DNA of 64,000 bases from Algicella marina (GCF_009931615.1 NZ_CP046620.1:3930759-3994758); one strand, 5' to 3'. Shown: positions 1 to 9,246, counted from the stretch's first letter. Numbers and translations are program-made. Notes: generated from the sequence alone by a model not told the origin.

Positions 1-120
1 CATGCCGCGCCGCAGAGCGTAGAGACGCTCGCGTTCGGCCTTACGGTGGGCGTCCACCTGCAGCTTCGTGGCGCGGTCGATAACATGGCCGCCAATGGTT
101 GTCTGGTCTTCGCGGGCCAT
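1..120 (-). CDS. Hypothetical protein, N-terminal fragment cut by the window edge
   Basis: An ATG at 120 opens a frame of 40 codons that runs off the left edge without a stop. The visible N-terminus begins MAREDQTTIGG and is rich in charged residues (Arg, Lys, Glu, His), with no signal peptide or membrane segment, so a small soluble or DNA/RNA-associated protein is possible. I do not recognise the family. It lies about 190 bp downstream of the DsbD-like gene on the same strand. Only the start is visible, so length and function cannot be judged. Confidence 0.45.
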   Translation of the reverse strand, partial: MAREDQTTIGGHVIDRATKLQVDAHRKAERERLYALRRGM

Positions 121-307
121 GGTCAGGTCACTTCACGATCTGGGGACGTCGTGCGCCGTGGTACCCTGTAGATGTCAATGCAGCGGTCATCGAAGATCCA
201 TGCGCCGAGCGGTTGCGCGTGAGGTGTCTGGACCCTGGCCCAAAATATATGTGGACTCGGTTCTGCCATGTCTCAGGTTGGCACGGGCACCGATGCCCCG
301 CAAGGGT

Positions 308-1093
308 TCAGCCGGCCGGACAGCCCCGGATGTCGATGGCGCTGTCTGCGGTAAGAAGGGTGATGCGCAGATTGCCGAGATCGACGTCAGGTGCGCCCTT
401 GCCGTAGTGATCGAGTGCGGCCGTGATGGTCAGTGCATAGCCATCGGCCTGGGTTGATACCGGGGTCAGGAAGGTTTCCTCCGACCCGGTTTCGAACACG
501 CTGAATGGCGCGGCGGGTGCTTCGCCGGCAAAGCGGAAACTGGCTGTCACCGTCTCTGCACTCTGTTGGCAGGACGCGGATTGGATGCCGGCGCCGTCGG
601 TAGTGAGCGGGCGGGCGGCGAGAGCGTTTTCAATGGCTTGCACGGTAGTGGAGTCGGCAGCGGATTCTGCCGGCATTTCAGCCGTTGCGTGGGCCGGAAT
701 ACAGATATCCTCGCAAACGCCGTAAGACAGTGCCAGCGCTACGTCGATGGGCCCGCCCGGCGTTTGAGGTGTGAGTTCTACCGGGAAGACGACCCTGTCG
801 CTGTAGCCCAGCGTCGTCATCCCATAGGACTCCTGCACCTCCGGCCTGGGCCAGTGGATGGTAGCGGCAGCGAGGTTTTGCGACCCTGTCCAGTCGAACA
901 TCGGGGGGATACCGCCCGCGCCGGGAGCGCGCCAGTAGGTTTTCCAGCCCGGATCGAGGTCGATTTCCACGCCGATCATGCGGTTGCCGTCCGGCATTTC
1001 CCAACCGGGCAGGAGACGCATGCGGGACATTTCCTGCGAAGTGGCAACGGTTGGGGCGACAAGTGCCGCCATGAGGGCAATGAGGCGTATCAT
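308..1093 (-). CDS. Periplasmic DsbD N-terminal-domain-like thiol-disulfide protein
   Basis: This 261-residue exported protein has a short hydrophobic signal peptide (residues 1-19). It resembles the N-terminal DsbD/ScsB-type domain that relays electrons or disulfides in the periplasm. The motif CEDIC (Cys127, Cys131) followed by IPAH is the typical paired-cysteine site of the family, and further cysteines lie in the C-terminal half. No DsbD membrane domain or thioredoxin domain is attached, so it must work with a separate partner if it is redox active. The ATG at 1093 is chosen because the signal peptide begins there; the open frame further upstream has no export signal. It diverges from yqgE. 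Family assignment is good; the partner and substrate are unknown. Confidence 0.8.
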   Translation of the reverse strand: MIRLIALMAALVAPTVATSQEMSRMRLLPGWEMPDGNRMIGVEIDLDPGWKTYWRAPGAGGIPPMFDWTGSQNLAAATIHWPRPEVQESYGMTTLGYSDRVVFPVELTPQTPGGPIDVALALSYGVCEDICIPAHATAEMPAESAADSTTVQAIENALAARPLTTDGAGIQSASCQQSAETVTASFRFAGEAPAAPFSVFETGSEETFLTPVSTQADGYALTITAALDHYGKGAPDVDLGNLRITLLTADSAIDIRGCPAG

Positions 1094-1190
1094 GGCGCGG
1101 ACCTTAGCCGGGGAGCGGGGGAGAGGGAACTCACGCTTCTGCGAGAGTTGTTGCTTGCCTTGCCCTGTGGCCTGCACCATCTTCCACTAC

Positions 1191-1763
1191 ATGAAAGCAC
1201 CGGTTTCCGAGTTCCTCGATGGAAAGATGCTGATCGCGATGCCCGGAATGGGGGATCTGCGGTTCGAGCGTTCCGTAATCTTCATGTGCGCCCACTCTGA
1301 CGACGGAGCCATGGGCCTGATGATCAACAAGCCTGCTCCGGACCTGCGTTTTGCCGATCTGCTGGAGCAACTGGAGATCGACAAGGGGCCGTTGATGCAT
1401 GATACGGACGTATTCTTTGGCGGGCCGGTGGAGCATGGCCGTGGGTTCGTGCTGCACACCAACGACTACGAGGTTTCCGACAGTACGATGAAGGTCAACG
1501 CCTCGTTCGCGATGACGGCGACGATAGAGATTCTACGCGACATCGCCGATGGCACCGGGCCCCGAGAGGCACTGCTTTGCCTCGGCTATGCTGGCTGGGG
1601 GCCGGGGCAGCTGGAGGGTGAGTTGCAGCAGAATGGCTGGCTAACCTGCGATGCCGACGAAACGCTGATCTTCGGGACCAAGAGCGCCGATCGCTGGACT
1701 GGCGCGCTTGGGAGGCTGGGTATTGACCCGCGGTTGCTGTCGGCCGAGGGTGGCCGGGCCTGA
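1191..1763 (+). CDS. yqgE: YqgE/AlgH family protein
   Basis: The 190-residue product matches the YqgE/AlgH family over its full length. It carries the N-terminal stretch GKMLIAMPGM followed by FERSVIFMCAH, then GLMINKP and FFGGPV, and the C-terminal LCLGYAGWGPGQLEGEL. The family is widespread and cytoplasmic, and its biochemical role is unsettled; links to alginate regulation (AlgH) are indirect. The start at 1191 gives the usual family length and N-terminus; longer in-frame starts would add a non-homologous stretch lying over the promoter of the divergent DsbD-like gene. It is monocistronic as far as visible and ends 6 bp from the convergent Crp-type gene. Confidence 0.92.
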   Translation: MKAPVSEFLDGKMLIAMPGMGDLRFERSVIFMCAHSDDGAMGLMINKPAPDLRFADLLEQLEIDKGPLMHDTDVFFGGPVEHGRGFVLHTNDYEVSDSTMKVNASFAMTATIEILRDIADGTGPREALLCLGYAGWGPGQLEGELQQNGWLTCDADETLIFGTKSADRWTGALGRLGIDPRLLSAEGGRA

Positions 1764-1769
1764 AGCCTT

Positions 1770-2456
1770 TCAGAGTTCGTCCAGTTCCTGGGCGATGTCC
1801 TCCAGTTGTTCCATGTCCGAGAGAAGGATGATGCGGCCGTTCTTGGAGATGACTTCCTCCGCTTCCAGCGCCTTGAGAATCTGGTTCACGCGCGGGCGGG
1901 CGGCACCACACATAAGTGCCAGTTCCTGCTGCGTCAGACGCACCTGCGGCGGGCGCGGGCCGTCCGGCACGGCATTGCCCATCAGCACATGGGCGACGCG
2001 CGCGCGCAGCGGGCGCAGCGCGAGAAATTCCGCACGATCCGTTGAGCGGCGGAGCAGCATGCAGAGTGTGGTGATGATGCCGCGCGAAAGGGCCGGATCC
2101 TCCAGCAGGGCAACGAAATCCGCTCGTCGCAGTGCCAGTACACGCCCGACGTCGCGGATAGTGCAAGTGGCGGATCGGGGTTCGCCGTCGAGCAGGGCAA
2201 TCTCGCCGATACTGTCGCCGGGTTTGGCGATATGGAAAATCATCTCGCGGCCGGTCTCGGAAAGAAGCGAGATGGTGGCTGCGCCTTCGACCATGATGTA
2301 GAGGCTGTCACTGTCGTCGCCCTGGCTGAAAAGCACCTCGCCCTTACGGGTGGTGCGAAGCGTGCAGCGTTTGGCTATGCTTCGGATCTGTTCTTCGCCA
2401 AGACTGGCGAACAGGGCGCATTGCGTCAGGATTTCAGCAGGTGCAGGCACGGACAT
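1770..2456 (-). CDS. Crp/Fnr-family transcription regulator with intact cyclic-nucleotide pocket
   Basis: This is a 228-residue Crp-type regulator. Residues 15-115 form the cNMP-binding beta-barrel. Its phosphate-binding cassette, GEIALLDGEPRSAT at 84-97, keeps the Glu85, Arg94 and Ser95 that contact cyclic nucleotides in this family. A long dimerisation helix follows, then a winged helix-turn-helix at about 175-197. There is no Fnr-type cysteine cluster, which argues against an iron-sulfur oxygen sensor. The ATG at 2456 starts the usual N-terminus. It lies 22 bp downstream of the cyclase/ATPase gene on the same strand, so synthesis and sensing of a cyclic nucleotide are probably coupled in one operon. 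cAMP as ligand is an inference. Confidence 0.88.
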   Translation of the reverse strand: MSVPAPAEILTQCALFASLGEEQIRSIAKRCTLRTTRKGEVLFSQGDDSDSLYIMVEGAATISLLSETGREMIFHIAKPGDSIGEIALLDGEPRSATCTIRDVGRVLALRRADFVALLEDPALSRGIITTLCMLLRRSTDRAEFLALRPLRARVAHVLMGNAVPDGPRPPQVRLTQQELALMCGAARPRVNQILKALEAEEVISKNGRIILLSDMEQLEDIAQELDEL

Positions 2457-2478
2457 CGCGATCTCCCGGCGTTGTGTT

Positions 2479-5424
2479 TCAGGCGAGAAAACCGGGCGAG
2501 ATGGTCTTGGTTGCCGGTTCGCCGTGATCCTCGCCACCCCTGCCGTCGGCGTCAAGCCATTCGATCAGCCTGAAAAACTGGTTCTCGCCCCGGTCGGCGA
2601 TCAGCTTGCGGGCCGAGGACAGGGCGGAACCGGCTGCTTCCGTATCACCTGCCCGATGCAGGGCCGCGACTTCCAGTGCGGCGAAAAGTGCCTCCCAGGA
2701 CCGGAAGCCGGTGCGAGACCAACCTTCCCGGCCGGCGCGAATGCGGTTGAGACCGGCAGCCGGATCGTCAGATAGATCGGCCCAGCCGCTGCAGGCCTCG
2801 GCAAGGGCAATGAACTCGGGAAATGTGAACAGCGTGGAATGGGCGATACATTCTTCTGCGTTGGCGGCGGTGCGGGCTTTGTCGCCCGCGAACATTGCGG
2901 TGACGGCACGGGCGAGCATTGCGAAGCCGATGGGGTGCGGGCGCATCAGAGGCTTCGCTGCAGCCAGCGTTTCGTCTGTCAGACTCTTCGCCACGTCATG
3001 CTGGCCAAGGGCCGCGTGGCAGAGGGCAGAGTAAAAGCCGGAGAAAGTTTTGAAATCCATAAGGTATTCTGCATAGAGACCGTCGTCACGTTCGAGGTCG
3101 AAGGACTCGAGAACGGTCGTAAAGGCAGCAAGTGCGGTCTCGGTATTGCCCCGGTGCCAGTTGACGAGACCCAACAGAAGGCTGGCGGCGAAGCCCAGTC
3201 CCGGCTGCTCTGGCGTGGATGCGGACTGCAAACTGGCGATGATGGGGTCTGCCTGGTCGAATTCGGCGACGGCCCAGGAATGGAGACCTGCCGCGAACAA
3301 GACCTGCCCGGGCGCTTCGACGCCGGTTTCCTCGCAGAGTTGCAGGGCGCGTTTGGCCGAGGCCCCGAAATCCGGGCTTCCCGGTCCCTGCATGACCATG
3401 CGGGCCAGCCCTTCGAGCGCGCGGGCCTCGATCTCCAACGCCTTGGCATTGGCGGTGTCGCCGAGGCGGGCGATGCAGGCCAGTGCCCGTGTAGTCTGGG
3501 CGAGAGTCTGAACCGGATCGCCTAGATTGGACATTTCCGTCGCGGCGGCGAGGAAGACGCGGGCGGCCTCTTCCGGCTTTTCCGCTCTGTCGAGATGCGC
3601 GGCGATGACAGCCTTGCTGACGGCCTCCTCCGCCTCGGCGTAGCCTACGGCCACGGCATTGTGGATCAGAGCCCGACGTTTACGCGGAATGGAGGCGTAG
3701 ATGGCGTCGGAGATCAGCGCGTGCTTGAAATCGACACTGCCACTGGCTGCATTGACGGCGCCACTGCGGATCAGGTCCAGTTCATGAAGATGGGCGAGGA
3801 CGCCGGAGAGCTGGGTGATCGTCAACCCGGCGATGGCACCGGCGAGCGGCAGGGGAAAGCGCTGGCCTATCACTGCCCCGACCTCCACGAAACGCTGAGC
3901 CAGCACGCCTAGACGATCCAGCTTCGTCTGGACCAGCGCATTGACGGTGGCCGATACTTCCGTGCCCTGGGTAGGGCCGGGAGCCTCCGGGTCGACGGAG
4001 AATGCCTGAGCGTATTCTTCCAAAAGCAAGGGTAGGCCGCCGGCGCTGGCGCACGCACGGGCCAGTTGTTCCGGATCGAGCGCCGGATTGAGTGCGGCGA
4101 TGATGTCGCGGCTCTCAACGTCGGTCAGCGGTGCAAGCGAAACGAGGTGGTCGCCACGAATGCCGTTGGCGACGAGGGGGCCTTCCGGTCGGGTGGTTGC
4201 CGCAAGCAAAACGGATTGAGAGTGTCGCTTTGCAAAGAGAATCTGCAGGAATTCGAGAGTGCCGCTGTCTGCCCAATGCAGGTCCTCCAGCAGCATGAGG
4301 CTGTGACACTCCTGCGCGACGAGCGTAAGCATCTGGTCTGCGAGGATATCGAGGGCGGCGGCGCGTGCGCCCGACATGTTAAGCCGGGCCCCGCCCTGCG
4401 CTGCCTCCAGCGCGCTGGGAAGAAGGCTCGCCAGCAAGGCTTCGTCGAGACCGGGTGGCATGGCGAAACGGTGCCGCAACAGGTATTCCAGCCGCGCGCG
4501 ACGCGTCGGAAGATCCTTCGGCAGAAAGCGGATGGCAAGGGCGTTCAGGCAATCTGCCAGGGGCAGGAAGCTGGACCGTGCAGTGATGGGCGTGCAGTAG
4601 AGCAGCGCAGGTTCCTGCCCCGCCGGTAGCAGCCGGGCTGACAGGTTCTGGGAAAAATGGCTCTTGCCGATACCTGCCTCGCCGTGGATGACAATGAGTT
4701 TGCCTTCGCCTTCCCTCGCAGCGGCAAAGGCAGTCGCGACCTCCTCCAATTCCTGTCTGCGTCCCACGCTGAGGCGGGCGGTGGCCGGAGAACTTGCGCG
4801 GGTGTCGGCGCGGTGACCTGTAAGCCGGAAGAGATTTTCAGGTTGAGGAAAGCCCTTCAACTCATGCGCGCCGAGAGGCGAGAAGGTGAAGAGATCGCGC
4901 GTCAGAGTCGGAGTGGTTGCGCAGACAGCGATGCTGTCGATAGCCGCGATCGACTGAATGCGTGCGGCCTTTGTCAGACAGTCACCAACAGCGCGGCGGG
5001 CGCTGCCCGACGTTTCGCCACGGTCCAGGATGCTCTGGCCGGTCGCTATTCCGATGCGCAGGCCTTCGAAAGGCAGTTTTTCGGCCCGCGCGGCGGCCAG
5101 GATGGCCAATGCGCAGGAAAGGGCGTTGATCTGGTCTTCGTCCGACACCTTAGGATAGCCGAAGTAGAGGACGACGCCATCGCCGAGATACTCGGCCACA
5201 TACCCGCTGTGGGAGACGGCTTCCCGTGCGACGAGACTTTGAAAATCACCGAGGAAGTCGGAGTAGTCGTCGAGGCCAAGGCTCTGCATCAGGCCGGAGC
5301 TGTCAGCAACATCCACGAAAACAGCAGTGATCTGGCGGAAGGCATTGTCCCTTCGCCAGATCTGATCCGCCACGCCATCACCTGAGGGAGTCATTGCCGC
5401 AGTGCTTGGGTTGTTAATGGACAT
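2479..5424 (-). CDS. Class III adenylate/guanylate cyclase fused to an ATPase and TPR-like region
   Basis: This 981-residue cytoplasmic signalling protein starts with a class III cyclase domain (about 28-205). It keeps both metal-binding aspartates: Asp38 in AVFVDVADSS and Asp82 in YLGDGVVLYFGYP. A large P-loop ATPase follows, with Walker A GEAGIGKS at 248-255 and a Walker B-like LLEDLHWAD, then a long alpha-helical, TPR-like region to the C-terminus. This cyclase-AAA-TPR architecture is common in alphaproteobacteria; the C-terminal part is thought to sense an unknown signal. The start overlaps the stop of the upstream heme-protein gene by 11 bp and the Crp-type gene follows after 22 bp, indicating an operon. 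Whether it makes cAMP or cGMP cannot be read from the sequence. Confidence 0.87.
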   Translation of the reverse strand: MSINNPSTAAMTPSGDGVADQIWRRDNAFRQITAVFVDVADSSGLMQSLGLDDYSDFLGDFQSLVAREAVSHSGYVAEYLGDGVVLYFGYPKVSDEDQINALSCALAILAAARAEKLPFEGLRIGIATGQSILDRGETSGSARRAVGDCLTKAARIQSIAAIDSIAVCATTPTLTRDLFTFSPLGAHELKGFPQPENLFRLTGHRADTRASSPATARLSVGRRQELEEVATAFAAAREGEGKLIVIHGEAGIGKSHFSQNLSARLLPAGQEPALLYCTPITARSSFLPLADCLNALAIRFLPKDLPTRRARLEYLLRHRFAMPPGLDEALLASLLPSALEAAQGGARLNMSGARAAALDILADQMLTLVAQECHSLMLLEDLHWADSGTLEFLQILFAKRHSQSVLLAATTRPEGPLVANGIRGDHLVSLAPLTDVESRDIIAALNPALDPEQLARACASAGGLPLLLEEYAQAFSVDPEAPGPTQGTEVSATVNALVQTKLDRLGVLAQRFVEVGAVIGQRFPLPLAGAIAGLTITQLSGVLAHLHELDLIRSGAVNAASGSVDFKHALISDAIYASIPRKRRALIHNAVAVGYAEAEEAVSKAVIAAHLDRAEKPEEAARVFLAAATEMSNLGDPVQTLAQTTRALACIARLGDTANAKALEIEARALEGLARMVMQGPGSPDFGASAKRALQLCEETGVEAPGQVLFAAGLHSWAVAEFDQADPIIASLQSASTPEQPGLGFAASLLLGLVNWHRGNTETALAAFTTVLESFDLERDDGLYAEYLMDFKTFSGFYSALCHAALGQHDVAKSLTDETLAAAKPLMRPHPIGFAMLARAVTAMFAGDKARTAANAEECIAHSTLFTFPEFIALAEACSGWADLSDDPAAGLNRIRAGREGWSRTGFRSWEALFAALEVAALHRAGDTEAAGSALSSARKLIADRGENQFFRLIEWLDADGRGGEDHGEPATKTISPGFLA

Positions 5425-6709
5425 CTATATGGCGTGTCACTTTTTCGGTCTGGCCGGTAGAGGCGTAGAATGTGTTGATCGCAAAGGTCAGGAGCATGTT
5501 GTAGTCGGTTCCGACGACGCCCTCAACCGACGAAAAAGGCAATGTTCCCTCGCGGTTACGATACCATTGCGCCCATTCCGGAGAGCCGGGTTTGTGCAGG
5601 AAAAAGGTCTGCCCGGCGGGCGGAAAACTCTTGTTCGGGCCAGGATAGAGATTGGCGATGAAGGGCGTCTGTCCGGTAGAGTGGCACGACAGACAGGCGG
5701 ATACTTCCGTCATTGTTTCGGCCCGGGTGCCATCGGTGAAAAGGATGTTCTGACGCTCGGCCAGATCCATCGGGCCTGAGAGGCGCCCGCCCCAGCCCAG
5801 TGTTGCGGACGAATAGGCGGGTGCGTCGGGATTTACCCACGTCTCCATCAGTTTGCCGGTGCCGCCGTCTGCCTGCAGTGCCAGTTCCGGATCGTTGCCC
5901 CACATGGCGCCGAGCGGCACAAGCTTGTCCCATGTCGTCTCGCCGGCGGCGTCCTTGTCGTAAATGTAAGTGGAAAAGACCCAGCCGGTGCCGGGAGCGG
6001 CGATGCTGTCTTTCACGACGATGTCAAACTGGATGACGCGAGTGTCGACTACCTGCTCGGTGTTGGAGGAGCCGTCGAACGGTTTGGCAAAGACGTTCCA
6101 AATCTGGCTGCCTTCGACCGGCGGAAAATTCTCCGGTGTGACTTCGGCGCCTAGCGCCTTGATGACGATGGATCCTTCGGGAAAGTCGATGGCGCGGAAA
6201 TCGGGCGAAAAGGGATTGGCCCAGATGCGGCCGAGCATGCCGGCGGCGACATCATTGTAATATATCACGGCGTGGTTGGTGAACGCGGCTTTCTGGCCGA
6301 ATTCGGCGAAGGCATCAGCAAGAATCGTCTGGCCCGAGAAGGCGCCGAGCAACGGCTCCCTGTCTCCGGCTGTCCAGGGCATGTCGTACCAGCCTTCGGC
6401 GGCGTGATCCCATTCCAATGGCGCATCGATCATCGCCTTTACGGAAGGCTCCACGAATGTTCGCAGGGTTTCCATGTAGGCCTCGGCGTTGCCGGTGCTG
6501 ATCTCACCCATGCCCTTGCCGTTAAGCCATCTGTCGTGCGGCTGATGCTTGGGGAAATCGAAATTGGCAATCCGGAACGGGCCTTGCCATTGCTCCGCAG
6601 TAGGGAAGGTGCCGTTATTGGAGCCATACGGATCGACGTCCGCGCCGACGGCTGCCAGGGGCAGCAGCCCTGTTGCCATCGCCAAGGCCAGTGTCTGCAC
6701 AGAGCGCAT
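5414..6709 (-). CDS. Periplasmic protein with a single c-type heme motif
   Basis: A 431-residue exported protein with a signal peptide (about 1-23) and one CLSCH heme c attachment motif at 339-343 near the C-terminal quarter. The rest has many aromatic residues but no other motif that I recognise, and it is much larger than a simple cytochrome c. The ATG at 6709 is preferred because GGGGGA sits 7 bp upstream; an ATG 21 bp earlier is possible. Its stop overlaps the start of the cyclase gene by 11 bp, so the two are probably translationally coupled. It may sense redox state or carry electrons in the periplasm, but the function is unknown. Axial ligands other than the CxxCH histidine cannot be assigned. 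Confidence 0.78.
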   Translation of the reverse strand: MRSVQTLALAMATGLLPLAAVGADVDPYGSNNGTFPTAEQWQGPFRIANFDFPKHQPHDRWLNGKGMGEISTGNAEAYMETLRTFVEPSVKAMIDAPLEWDHAAEGWYDMPWTAGDREPLLGAFSGQTILADAFAEFGQKAAFTNHAVIYYNDVAAGMLGRIWANPFSPDFRAIDFPEGSIVIKALGAEVTPENFPPVEGSQIWNVFAKPFDGSSNTEQVVDTRVIQFDIVVKDSIAAPGTGWVFSTYIYDKDAAGETTWDKLVPLGAMWGNDPELALQADGGTGKLMETWVNPDAPAYSSATLGWGGRLSGPMDLAERQNILFTDGTRAETMTEVSACLSCHSTGQTPFIANLYPGPNKSFPPAGQTFFLHKPGSPEWAQWYRNREGTLPFSSVEGVVGTDYNMLLTFAINTFYASTGQTEKVTRHIDVH

Positions 6710-6975
6710 TAGTGAATCCCCCATCTTCAAATTCTTTTGTGTGAGCGAGTATCCCCCGATCCAAGCTCAACTTTCAATTTAACAACAATTGCGCGAATAG
6801 TATGGCCGCGAAAATTGGAATACATAGAAATGCAACGGACCGCGCGTCGCCCGATATGTCGCCGGTTGCACACTGCGGCAAATACTTTCACGTCCGGCAG
6901 GTCCAAAAAGTTCCCGACGTAACAGTTTGCGCCAGCGATCGGATTAAGTTGGAAGGCTGTGTTCGGGAGTTGGCA

Positions 6976-7509
6976 ATGGTGATTCATATGGAGTGTCGTT
7001 CGGGTCTTCGTGATGCGACGGCGATGTTCGTGGGGCAGGGAACGGTTGTCCTGGGCGAAAGCGGCCCGATGCCTATCTCCATGATGGGCCCGGGCGAAAC
7101 CATCTTTGGTGCGCGCCGGGAGCGCCTTCATGCACTATGGGTAGAGCATGTGCGCTTTGACGAGACGGACCTGTGGCGAGAGCCTTTGCTGGCGCCACTG
7201 CGCATTTCTGCCGGTGCGCTGGGCCCCGGATTTCCGGACAACGATGTCGTGCTGGCGCTGGGCCAGTGGCTGCGTTTGCCGGGCAGTGAAAAAAGTGTTC
7301 CTGCGGAACATCTGGTGGGCCGGGAAGGCGTGGCGCTGGCGCGGGACATGGAGAACGTGGCCTACACGCGGGCAATCTTCACTCGCCCGGGTGCTTTCTG
7401 GGCCAACGGCTTGTATTGTGAAGGTTTTCGCCCGGATTCTGCGCGGCTGGCGGAAACGGAACCCAAGCTGTGGGCCGAACTTGTGCCGGTTCTCATGGAA
7501 ATTGGCTGA
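6976..7509 (+). CDS. Degenerate Hint (Hedgehog/intein-type) domain protein
   Basis: This 177-residue protein resembles the Hint_2 proteins of Rhodobacterales. PLRISAGALGPGFPDND (about 76-92) and the end region with the AEHLVGREG and YTRAIFTRPGAFWANG blocks align with the conserved core. The residues needed for self-processing are missing: the usual Cys-Phe-x-x-Gly-Thr start is replaced by MFVGQGT (17-23), and the SPQHR block is replaced by ALGQWLR. Protein splicing or autoproteolysis is therefore unlikely. The ATG at 6976 has GGGAG 6 bp upstream. No repeat or secretion domain is attached, unlike full-size relatives. It ends 4 bp from the convergent pyrE. Family recognition is from memory of the motif pattern. 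Confidence 0.65.
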   Translation: MVIHMECRSGLRDATAMFVGQGTVVLGESGPMPISMMGPGETIFGARRERLHALWVEHVRFDETDLWREPLLAPLRISAGALGPGFPDNDVVLALGQWLRLPGSEKSVPAEHLVGREGVALARDMENVAYTRAIFTRPGAFWANGLYCEGFRPDSARLAETEPKLWAELVPVLMEIG

Positions 7510-7513
7510 TGTC

Positions 7514-8215
7514 TCAGTCGGAACTTGTCTTCTCGTAGGCGCCGCCGTTTTCGGCTGACCATTCGAGCGGGGAGTTCAGGAACGCCTCTACCTGCGTCAG
7601 GGTGCGGGCGTCGAAATGTCCGCTTTCATGGGCCGCTTTGAGAACGTCCCACCAGGTGGCCAGATAGTGGAGCGAGAGCCCGCCTTTCCGAAGCTCCTCC
7701 AACCCTTCCTTGAAAATGTCGTAGTAGAACACGACGGATGTGTGATCGCAGGTTGCGCCGGCTTTTCGAATTGCCTCTGCAAACCGGATCTTTGAACCGC
7801 CATCGGTTGCAAGATCCTCTACCAGCAGCACCCTCTGGCCTTCGCGGATCTCGCCCTCGATCTGGGCGTCGCGCCCGTAACCCTTTGGCTTCTTGCGAAC
7901 ATACTGCATCGGCAGCCCCATCCGTTCGGCCATGAAGGCGGCGAAGGGGATGCCTGCCGTCTCTCCGCCCGCTACTGCATCGAAGGCTTCGAAACCGGCA
8001 TTGCGAAAGACCTTGGCGACGGCGAAATCCATGAGGGCGGAACGGATGCGGGGATAGGAGATAAGCTTCCGGCAGTCGATGTAGACGGGACTGGCGAGGC
8101 CGGAGGCAAAAGTGAAAGGTTCGTCGGCGCGGAAGTGGACGGCCTTGATTTCCAGCAGCATGGCAGCGGTGAGGGCTGCCATCTCGGTGTCGGACGGATA
8201 GGTGTTGGAGAACAT
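7514..8215 (-). CDS. pyrE: Orotate phosphoribosyltransferase
   Basis: The 233-residue product is PyrE, which joins orotate to PRPP to form orotidine 5'-phosphate in de novo pyrimidine synthesis. The PRPP-binding motif [14 protein letters not shown] lies at 129-142. The substrate-binding segments [15 protein letters not shown] (36-50) and [12 protein letters not shown] (81-92) and the basic loop [10 protein letters not shown] are all present. Length is normal for the alphaproteobacterial form, which is slightly longer than the enterobacterial enzyme. It lies 43 bp downstream of the hydroxypyruvate-isomerase-like gene on the same strand and could be co-transcribed with it. Confidence 0.96.
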   Translation of the reverse strand: MFSNTYPSDTEMAALTAAMLLEIKAVHFRADEPFTFASGLASPVYIDCRKLISYPRIRSALMDFAVAKVFRNAGFEAFDAVAGGETAGIPFAAFMAERMGLPMQYVRKKPKGYGRDAQIEGEIREGQRVLLVEDLATDGGSKIRFAEAIRKAGATCDHTSVVFYYDIFKEGLEELRKGGLSLHYLATWWDVLKAAHESGHFDARTLTQVEAFLNSPLEWSAENGGAYEKTSSD

Positions 8216-8258
8216 GTGCGCGGGCCTTTCGGTGAGTTGGGTTCCGTTTAGGCGAAAT

Positions 8259-9050
8259 TCACGGGCCTGCCAAGGTGGCCGACCGAAGGCTCTGGAGCCA
8301 GCCCAAACCCTGCTCCACCGTGGTTTTCGGTCGGTATTCCGAACCGAAAAAACCTTCGTAACCAGCGGCTTGCAGGGCCGGTAACAGCCAGTGATAGTTT
8401 ACTTCGCCTGTGCCGGGTTCGGTGCGGTCGGGGACGGAGGCGAATTGGATGTGGCCTATGCGTCCGGCATGGTTGCGGTAGCGGGTCAGGAGATCGCCGC
8501 CGGTGATCTGGAGATGGTAGCAATCGAACATCACTTTCAGGCCGGGATGATTGTCCAGCGTCTGGCAGATGCCGGCGGCGGCTTCCAGGCTGCGGAGGAG
8601 ATAGCCGGGGGCGTCGCGGGGGTTCAGCGGCTCTATCAGGATATCGACGCCAGCGGCCCCGGCAAGGCGCAGCGCGTGGGCGAGGTTGTTGAGAAATGTG
8701 TCGGCCTCCGCGGGGTCGCCGGCGCTGCGACCGGCCATGACATGGACGGAGTTTGCGCCAATTGTTTCTGCGTATTCAATGGCTTCGGCGATAGCTTCCT
8801 GTGCTTCCGTTACGCGCGATGGTAAGGATGCGAGGCCGAAATCACCCGCGGCCATGTCGCCGGGGCGGGTATTGATAGACACCATCCGAAGGCCGGTTTC
8901 GGCCAGCGCGGCGCGGGTTTCGGCGGCAGGCGTATCATAGGGAAAGTGGTCCTCGACGGCATCGAAACCGGCGGCACCGGCGGCGTGAATCCGCTCCACC
9001 AACGGCAGATCGGACCAGAGGAAACCAAGATTGGCGGAGAATTTCAACAT
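8259..9050 (-). CDS. Hydroxypyruvate isomerase-like TIM-barrel protein
   Basis: A 263-residue xylose-isomerase-like TIM barrel of the Hyi type, which interconverts hydroxypyruvate and tartronate semialdehyde. Recognisable segments are the N-terminal [32 protein letters not shown] (metal-site Glu), [10 protein letters not shown] with the metal-site Asp/His, [11 protein letters not shown], and [10 protein letters not shown] with a late glutamate. The ATG at 9050 begins the core directly; an upstream in-frame ATG would add nine non-conserved residues. It diverges from the Gfo/Idh gene. Related members act on other sugars or sugar acids, so the substrate is inferred. Presence of a hydroxyacid dehydrogenase nearby fits glyoxylate/hydroxypyruvate metabolism. 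Confidence 0.82.
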   Translation of the reverse strand: MLKFSANLGFLWSDLPLVERIHAAGAAGFDAVEDHFPYDTPAAETRAALAETGLRMVSINTRPGDMAAGDFGLASLPSRVTEAQEAIAEAIEYAETIGANSVHVMAGRSAGDPAEADTFLNNLAHALRLAGAAGVDILIEPLNPRDAPGYLLRSLEAAAGICQTLDNHPGLKVMFDCYHLQITGGDLLTRYRNHAGRIGHIQFASVPDRTEPGTGEVNYHWLLPALQAAGYEGFFGSEYRPKTTVEQGLGWLQSLRSATLAGP

Positions 9051-9117
9051 GATGACGCCCTGACTTGACCGGGGCATTCAAGGCCGACGGGACGGCGAAT
9101 GTCCAGCCCTGGCGGAA

Positions 9118-9155
9118 TATGGGTTTGGTATGGTTTTGGTATGGGTTCGGTATGG
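9118..9155 (+). repeat. Array of three and a half 11-bp repeats, copy 1
   Basis: Three successive 11-bp units, TATGGGTTTGG, TATGGTTTTGG and TATGGGTTCGG, are followed by a partial TATGG. The array lies in the divergent intergenic region between the isomerase-like gene and the Gfo/Idh gene, ending 91 bp before the latter's start. The same unit types recur in a different order at 31593-31631. The function is unknown. Confidence 0.85.
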
Positions 9156-9246
9156 CAGTGTGCAGAGCCGGAAACCGATGTTTCGGGGGTGGCGTTCGGC
9201 GGAATTTGTGCCAGTTTGTGGCCGAAACGGAAATGGGAGGCGAACG

